Shown here: positions 42,053 to 51,000 of the stretch, piece after piece
Position numbering within the stretch: the first letter of the stretch is position 1
How the letters are laid out: each line of letters begins with the position of its first letter
From: Pterobdella sp. o SKG-2022
Lineage: Eukaryota; Annelida; Clitellata; Hirudinida; Piscicolidae
Length of the DNA stretch: 64,000 bases
NCBI GenBank assembly: GCA_964035795.1
Contig: OZ038320.1
Span: 15,592,775-15,656,774, forward strand
Reading direction: 5' to 3'
Made by a program: the position numbers and the translations under genes
The notes under the pieces: model-generated
The model's input: only the letters and a program-made list of their open reading frames with translations
Database searches by the model: none
What the model was told of the DNA's origin: nothing

Positions 42053-45000
42053 CTTAATGAGTTTAAAAATGAAAAAAATTTTTCACTATTTTTTCGTTTA
42101 TTTTTTCCAAAATGAGGATTGTATAGACACAAATTTATTTAAAAACTATACTTTTCGATAAATACAACCTTATCATATATCACTAATGATAAGGTTATAC
42201 TTATCGAAAACTTTAATTTTGAAAAAATTTTCATCTATAATATTCTCATTTTTGAAGATATTGTTTTACCTTTTTCATAGTAATGTTGTCCGAAAATTTC
42301 CTTTAATGAGTTGTCCATACGTTCCCAACACTCTTTGAAGTTGTTCCGAAGATGATTTAAAAAATTGGTTTTATGAATTCCTGGTTGAATTGTTATAACT
42401 CTGATTCCAAAATCTCTCATTTCTGATCTGTAAATATGAATTCATTTAAATAAAAATGGATTCAATGACTTACTACTAGCCATAAAAGACGGAAATCCAT
42501 TGTAAATTTTATAAGCTTTTCGATTTTACACAAAATTAAGATCATCTTAAAACATTCGTTTTCAGTATTTTTTTACTTAATCCACGTGCACAAGACTATT
42601 TATTCATACTTTTTATATATGTATAAAATGTATTTATTTTTAAGTAATGGCAACCTCAAAATATTAGACGTAGTTTGCAAAGCTGCTTTTGCAGCAGAAT
42701 ATGGCGAAGATAAAGGTATAGGATGAGTGGCCAGTATACTGGTTACATTTACTACTCTGGGTTCTTCAAATTCTGTTTATTTTATTTAAGTTGTTTTACA
42801 ATAAATATAATATTGTTATCAATAGTTTGTTATAACATCTATGCTGAGCGCGAAAATACCGCGACAGTTTTATAGAACAAGTTTAGATTTGGTTTTTATG
42901 AGGTTTGGAACGCAATTTTTGTGAGCTGATTAGTTTTTTGATTATTTTACTTCAAAAAAAAATATTGGTTAGTTGGATATTGCTCAAGTTTCCGGATTAA
43001 ATTCATCACTTGCCGAAACGGGAAAAGTTTAATTATTTTCTACGTTAAAGTTTTTTATACTATACATATTTTCATTCTAAAACTTGTAATTTTTATGGGT
43101 TTTAAAAATAATGATAGATTTGCTTGAGTACAATAAAATATAATTAGTTTAGATGAAGATATAAAAAAACTTAGGCTTAGACAAATAGAAAATGTATGAA
43201 AGATGAAAGAGGGGGAAAAGAGAGAGAAAAAATGATAAAAAGAAAAAGGGATGAAAAGCATGGGTTGAGGTTTTTTGAGGACCTAACTAGGTTTTCTAAT
43301 GTTAGGTCTCTACACAATGAAGTGGAATAAAGTACTAGACTTGATGAGTGAATACAAGTCAGCTGGTTTACTTTTGGATGAAACTTGGCACGACTCAGAT
43401 GCAGTATGCTTAAGTATTCTGAGGCAAAAAAGAGTATTAGTTCTTGGAAAAGATAGATCCAGAAGTTCTGAGTCTGTCAAGCCTCTAAAAACTAATAATG
43501 GTGGATAACTTTTTTTGGAAGAACAAAAAATAAATGCAATAAGGATTGATGCTCCTCTAAAAGCTAGTACTTTTGAATTTATATGTGTGAGGATAATCTC
43601 AAAATTGAAATCTTTCATAGGCTTAGTTGTTTACAGAACTGGGTATGCTTTTTATAATTTTTTTGCAAAGTTTGAAGACATTATGAATATAATGTCATCA
43701 TATAATGAAAAAGCGCTAGTCTTAGGAAATTTCAATTTTAATCTGGAGAGTATTTTAGATAAGAAAGCACAAAAACTTAAGAATAACTTCTACATACACG
43801 ATTTCAAGTCTTGGGTAGCAAAATCATATCATGTGGCTGGTTGGATGTGATGGTCCCTAATGTAAATTAAAGGTTGAGTGTTTTGATGTTTTCTTAGATC
43901 ATAAGGTCTTTAAATGGAAGAGTCAACTTGAAGAAGCTGCTTTAGTGTAAAAAAAAATTCAAGGTAAAAAAATGGATTTGGATGTTGAAAGGCTTATTTC
44001 CAAATTGCTAAACACTCTTGGTATCTTCAAAAAACTTAAATTTAGATACTGCTGTAAGCAAGTATTTCTCAACTTTGAAAGACATTTTAGATGATCTTCA
44101 TTCCGAGAAAGTTGTGAGAATTCATCAAAGACCCTCTGATGTCTGGTTTGATGAGGAATGTAAGTTTTCGAAATGCATAACAAGAAAGTTAGAACGCAAG
44201 TATTTGAGGTCTCGTTCAACAGCTGATCGTGAGGCATGGTTCAAACAAAAGAATCTTCATAAACTTCATCACCAGGCACCAATCAGGACATACCAACAGA
44301 AGAGAGAGAAAGCGGCGAAGTTGAGACGCCGAGAGGCTGGAGTGAAGTGGTCATAGAGATCCTGACATGAGTTTACCCACAAAAAAACGTAAACAAGTAC
44401 TCTAAAGAAAACAACACGATGTACCTCATGGCGTCGCTATTCGCAGATGACACCACAGTAATTGGAAAAGCGCGCGAGATAGATGAAGTGACCCAGGTTA
44501 TGAAGGAAAATTTAGCGTTGTTTGAGGAGAGAACGAATGATACCAAAGAGGAAAGAGTCAGGTTAGGAACAATGGAAGCAAACAACATCAGAATGCTCGG
44601 AGTATACTTCGGTGGAAAAGAGGACATTTCCCAACAATTGAGAAGAGAGGCACTGATTTTTGCTAGGTTTTTAGGAAAAATTCCTAATATTCAGGAAAAC
44701 ATCCTTGGACCAACACTAACAGCCTGGTGATGAAGATAGGGTACGTTCCTAACATACACGGCGGATCATGGGGGTAATTTAGGGTTTTCAATCACTTTTT
44801 AAATCTTTGCAATCAATTTTTAAATATTTTTAATAAATTAAAAAACTGTTTTTAATAAAAAAACACAAATATTTGTAAAAATTCAAATAAAAAAAAATTT
44901 GTTTAATTATTTTTTAAATTCAAAAAAAATATATATATAATTTAAAATTCAAAGTTTCGTTTATAGAAAAAGTTTCAAAACGTTTCTCATTGACAAAATC

Positions 45001-48000
45001 AGTCTTAAATGAATCAACTTTGGAACATCGAAATCAACATTTTCGATCTAATTCTAGAACCTGAAAAACGGACATTTTTTGAAAATATACTATATGAATT
45101 GCTGCAAATGTTTAGTTTTAAGATTTGGATGTCTCGAAGTTGACTCAGATTCAAAGATGCGCACAAGTTGTTTTCTTAAGAACAGATTTTGACAGAGATC
45201 CTATAAGAACATTACAAAAAACTTTTATTGACAAATACTTTATTGTATATTCATAGAAAAAAATCATTTCATAACGTTTATTCATTCATAATTTCTTTGT
45301 TTGAACACTTTAATAAATATTTGGGCATTTTTCGGTAAAATGAATAGCAATGCTGATCATTTATCTCCTTAAATCTATTGCTTTTTGATAGTTTCAGTTC
45401 GTATTCTGATTTAGCACCTCCTCTAATCACTAAATTTTACCAGACAGAGAATATGTTTTTGATCGGATTCAAAAACGGTGAATATGGAGGGAGATATAAC
45501 TTTTTCATTATTGAAACTTCTTGGTTTGTCTCCAAACTTTCATAAAGATCAATATATAAGAAAGTCATATATGTATTTAACAAATAATTTTTAATTGATA
45601 ATTTTTCCTTTTATACTTTATATATACCCTTATAATGGTGGATTCTCGCATTATCCATTATAAATATTGGGTCGTCAATGCCTTTTTCTTCACAAACGGC
45701 TTTAACCTCGTAAAGAGAATTTTTGAAATCTTCACCCGTCACCGCTCTTTCGTTGATCTTATGGTAGATCAGACCGTACCTTTTCGTCGAATGTTAAGAT
45801 CATGAAAATGATTAGAAATCAGTAGAAATATATAATTCGATATATTACTTATTCATAGCAACAATTAAAGATATATTTCTTGATCTTTCCGCTGGATCAT
45901 TTGAACAGGCGATTTTGAAATTAATCTTTCCCTATCATTATCCGAAAATTTGTGGCTTGATCTCATTGTTTTTGAATTTTCAGCCATGGCAAAACTTTAA
46001 ACTTTAGGCATAGGATTTTTACAATTACTAGCAAGAAAATCGGAACAGAATGAAACTTCTAAATAGATATAAAATACATATTCAAAAAAACTTATAAATT
46101 ATGAAAATTAAAATTTATTCGTTATATAGAAAGTTTCTATATTTTTATAATTTGAAAAAAAAAATTTAAAGTTTTTTAATAAAAGTTTTTGAATTATTTT
46201 TGAATTTTTCGAAATTATTTATTGAATTTTTTATTAAAAATATTTTTTTACTTCATTGAAAATATTTAAAAAGTGATTGCAAAGATTTAAAAAGGGATCG
46301 AAAAACAGTATAAAAAAAAATGCCGTTTACTCCTTTTGCGTTACCTGTCAGTGCTGGGCCGTCCGTGTATATGGTCACGTCCCAGTTTGTTTCGAGGTGG
46401 ACAAGGGCTGCCTTTATGTCGGCTTCAGGGTCATGTAGCTTCATCAGATTCGCCCCGTAAACACGGCGGTCGCCAACTATCAGCCACGGCGGGAGTAGTG
46501 CAGGGAATTCTGCGGTTTTGTCTCTCCAAACACCAGGATTCTGTCGCTTTTCGCCAGCTAGGTTTTTTGGTTCTTTGGGGAACGGCTAGAGCTGCAGTTT
46601 CGAAGCGGGGGTTAGTGTCTGCCTGTCTAAAAGACTTTTCCATGGAAATTGTTGAGACCTGGTTGATCCAGGTGTTGATGGAGGGAAGGTTGGCTTCCGC
46701 CAGAATCGCCTCTGTTGGGGTGGACATCACTTGATCCGTGACCGCCCTCCCAGCGTACCTCTGGCTCTTTTCTAAAGTTTTGATACTTGATTATAATAGC
46801 CAAGGCAGCCAGGCCGCCCCTGCGTATTTGGTGTGGAAGCGGCCAATCGCAATGTAGGTCATTCTGAGGGTGTCTCTGTCCATCGCCAGTTTGTTGCTGC
46901 TAGTTCTCTTAGAGCTCTTACCTGGCGCTTCACCTTGTTGCCAACTATCTGGGCCTAGGATCCAAATGTAAGCTGTCGGTCGTACGTCACCCCCAGGAAG
47001 TTGGGGTTTGCGTTATATCGAAGTAGACCGCCTTCGAGGGTGAAATAGCGGGCTTCTGTCGTGCATGTGTTCAGATTTGGGAGTTGACAGCGTTATTTAC
47101 CATTTGTGATTTCGTTTGGCCATTTTGTTCAGGGTATGTTGTAGATGTCTTTCCGCGGCGAGAAGGTTCGCATCTTGCACCCATATGGCGACGTCATCCG
47201 CGAAGAAGCTGAGTTGAAGGTCCTTGAGCTCTTTCGGGAGGTCGTCGATTTAAAGTAGAAAAAGGAGCGGGGATAAGACGGATCCTCGTAGGACTCCTTC
47301 CTGGAGTCTAGCTGCAGGACGTTGCTAGGGTTTCATGTAAAATAGTGACATCTGGCGTTGAGAAGTTGCCCGTTGCCGGGTCTTGTCTCATGGGGCGGCC
47401 GTCGTTTAAGATGATGCCGTTCGCATCAAGCAGCGTCTCCACAAGCCATTCACCTCTCGCGTCTCCACGTACTTCTTTTACCCCGCCGGGTCATTCAGGT
47501 TTGCGCATACAATCTCTTGGGGTTCTAGGTGTACCGTTTAATTTGGTAGAAAAAACTCCCATTTTTGCAGGTAGTGAGAGGATTCAGGAGCTAGGTACTA
47601 ATTCGAGGTCTTCAATGTATTTTCGGCAACAGATATTTCTATTGTTAGGCGTTCTAGTGGGGAGTTAGCATTGTTGGCGTCGAGAATAATTCTGTAGAAA
47701 AAGTTTTTCCTCACAAGCGTCAGTAGTTGGCCTCTTCTGGCTTCTCCTTGCACCGGTCTGCCTCGCCGTATGGTGGCGTAGTCGGTCAAGGCCAGAGTTT
47801 TGTCGTTAGAGAGTCGCTTCGATTCTTGTGTGCAGGCAATATCAAACTCGTTATTTCTGAGGTGGTCTTCAAATAACGGCAGCTCTCTAAAGATCCCAGC
47901 TGCATTCCATTGGAGTATGCCTTGCGTGTTTTTTCTGTAGCCCTGAGTGTGTTCATCAAGCTTTGGCTTGTCGTCTGTCGTGTCTGCTGTCGGCGGAGCC

Positions 48001-51000
48001 TGTGTTAAGCATTCTGAGTATGTTCAATTTGGTAAGGCTCGTTGTTGGCTTCACTGGAGTCTGGTGGTCCCAATGTTCTTAAAGTGGAAACTACCTTGCA
48101 GTTGTGCAAGTGAGCCAATTTACTCCGAGTCCGATCGTTTCGAGACATTTGTTACACGGTGCGGCTTTCGGCTTGGTATCGTCTTTGGTAGCGGTCTAGA
48201 TGGGGTACTTGTCTCAGCTTCTTCACTCTTTCGTAGCAGTTGCATTTCCATGTGCCTGTTTGGCTTGAGTTTTTCTCTTTCAGTCCAAACTAGGTCTGTG
48301 CATTTGAGGGGGTAGGCGTCGTGGCATATTGCGCATCTGAATCTAAGCTGCCCCTGTCTTATCACTGTGAAGCACTCGGTGCGAGTTGTTTGGTTTTTGT
48401 CAGTTCCGGTCTCTGCGTTCTCTCTGGCTTTTGGCATTTGGTTGCTGCAACATGACCATTGGAAGAAGCCATTTCTTATGCGTTCCCTCATTGCTCTGCT
48501 TGCGTTCGTACCTGCTAGATGTGACTCCTTGTTCCAGATGTGGCAGATGGTCCTGTTTTGGGTGTGCAGACTATGCAGCTGAGCTGTCGGTCTTTAGTAG
48601 GGTCACAGAACGTGCAGGTGAACGTGTCAAGCTGGCAGCGCCTTGCTGTTTCTGGTCTCGCTAGGCCACTACATTTCTTGTGGAACGGTGCCTTGCATTT
48701 CGTGCAGGTTATTCCAGCAATGGTGGCTCTCTTTCCGCAGGATCGGCAAGTCGATCCAGGGCTCTGTTCGTTGTCACTAGTCTGTAAAAAAAGGTTGGTA
48801 AGGATTGACGCTGGGTCTGTTTATGTCCTATAAGCGTTCCCGAAACATCGGATCCAAGTGCTTCAGGTATTTTATTAAATCCCTTGAAGCGTAGTGTGTT
48901 TAAAGATCGTTTCGGTGCTTTGTAAGGCACAAACCCGACACCGCAGATAGGTAGATCTTCGAGTCAAGCTGTTGTTGTTTGTTCTTTTTCACTCAAGGCG
49001 CCTGAGAGATGTTTTCAGAAGCACTAGACTCGCTTGTGAGAGGCTCCTTAGTTTTTCAAAAAAGATACCTAACTGGCAGTGGTAACGGGCAGACTGGAAT
49101 GCAGGGCACCGCAACCATAGATGCTCGGTCGATTCTTCTTCTCCGCAGAGGCGGCACCGATCTTCTTTACTTTTTCCCGTCAGATACTGCCATTTTTGGA
49201 GGGTGGGATAGTGACCAGACCGGAATCGGATGAGATCGAAGAGGTCTTTCTTCGACAGTTGGGACTTTTCTTTCGGGTTGGGGCGGGAAACGGTGAAAAA
49301 ATGAGGCGGGGTTGAGTAAATGGAGGGGGTTTGCAGCTTCTGCGAATATTGACAAGCCGGGCTTGTGAATCCAGTAGGGCGGTAGGTTAAGCGAGAACAG
49401 AGCCTAGTTTGGCCTGCTCGTCTGCAAGGACGTTGCCCGGTAGATTGCAGTGGCCCGAAACCCAGATCAACCAGATTATTTTAGTTGGATAGAAGGCCGC
49501 AATTGAAGTGTTGAAAGACAGGAGGGATGGGTTGGTGATATTGGGGTTAGAAAGGGCTTGTAGAAGTGACTTGCAGTCTGTGATGATGAAGGTGTTATTT
49601 TTTTTGAGCGCCAACTTCCAAAGACTCTTTCGACACTTCTTGGAACGAGTGCCGAAAAAAACTTGTAGCTTCGAGTTGTTTGTGACTTTTGGTAAAAAGT
49701 AAAAAATGAAGGATGGATTCTCAAAATGTTTTGTGGTTGGAAGCTGACTTGGTTCAGAACCTCTTTGACACTCCTGTTGGAGTACACGCCCAGCACCACG
49801 AGAAGGTGGGTTCTTCTGCCGGGCTGCATGTGTTGCTGGCATGAGTTTTCTGAATGCATTGAAAGGCACGATTGTTCGAAGATTGGTGATTTTCACTTTA
49901 GGTTCAGATGGTTTCCGTAAGTGTATGAGCATACCATCTGTAATCTGCTTGATATATTGTGAATTTTGCACCACAACGTTCATAGCTTTTTTTAGAGGTA
50001 TGAGTTGCTCCGGAGATAGATGTCTGAACTGTTCTGCCGATATTTTATTATATCCAGCCGTTTTGATATTGCTGATTGATTTTATTGCTTATTTTATTTT
50101 ATTGACTTCTATTTTGTGTTCTTTAATAATTACTTTGGGCCTAAGGAGGTTTTTTATCCTAGCAGTTATAATCACTTCCTCGCTATGATCAGTGATCATT
50201 CTTTCGTTTTCATTGTGAATTACTTAATTTATTTTTTTCTGTTTGTAAAAGGTTTTGACAGCTTCATACATTTTCCATGGTTTAGAGGTGTTTTCGATGT
50301 TTTCCAGGATCATCTTAATGCGATCATTTTCTTCTTATTATCTGGGTTTTCATATAATTACACTTTCTTTTTTTCTCATGCTTAATATTTTCAGTTTTTG
50401 TAACATCACTGATGTTTGTATTCACGATTCTAAAATGTATTTCGTTTTTTTTTGGTTGACAACGCTTTCAATCTCTCACTAATTACATGGTTTGAGCCGT
50501 TTTTTAGAATGTACGTGTTTTCGGATACTTTTTTAATGATTGAAGTGAGTTCAGCAATAAATGATGCTGCGTCATTGATATCCTGTAATTTTATATCAAT
50601 ACTGCCTCATCAATTGAACCTTCCTTGTACTTCTTCTGAGCAAAATTTTTTATGATTAAGATAGTATAAATTTCAAAAATCGGGTTTCACTCGGTGACTT
50701 TTTGGTGCTACGTTTTGTATAACATGAATCTATATGTTTTCACTCGATATCTGCGCTCAAATGTTCGATCTTTGTTTTAATATTCGACCTCATACAGTTT
50801 TAGAGCTGCTTCATGTTTTTTATCCATCAGGTTCAAAATATAAAAAAAAATCTGACATTTTATATGATCAACCTATCGCCTTTTCACAATAATGTCTTTC
50901 TAATAACAACGTAGATGAGTATCACGATTTAGAATACTGTAAGTTCAGAAAATTTTTAGAAAGCTTTCGAAATTATGAAATGCTAGCTTATCAAGTATAT

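Larger units (their letters stand above)
46310..48962 (-). mobile_element. RNase H LINE with PHD finger, copy in an SDR intron
   Basis: On the minus strand: an ORF start with a PHD-type finger (48760-48590), a second Cys-rich part (about 48350), endonuclease (47930-47340), an internally deleted reverse transcriptase (about 47310-47000), a linker (46730-46430) and the start of RNase H (46444-46320, DVTIYTDGPALTGNAKG with the first catalytic Asp). A Tc1/mariner-like element follows at 46308. Base composition is visibly less AT-rich than the flanks. It sits directly behind the CAA tail of another copy of the family. Confidence 0.75.

Noticed and set aside
47945..49320. Several Cys- and Leu-rich plus-strand frames
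   Set aside because: They lie antisense to the PHD, endonuclease and RNase H parts of minus-strand LINE copies, whose motifs are clear.
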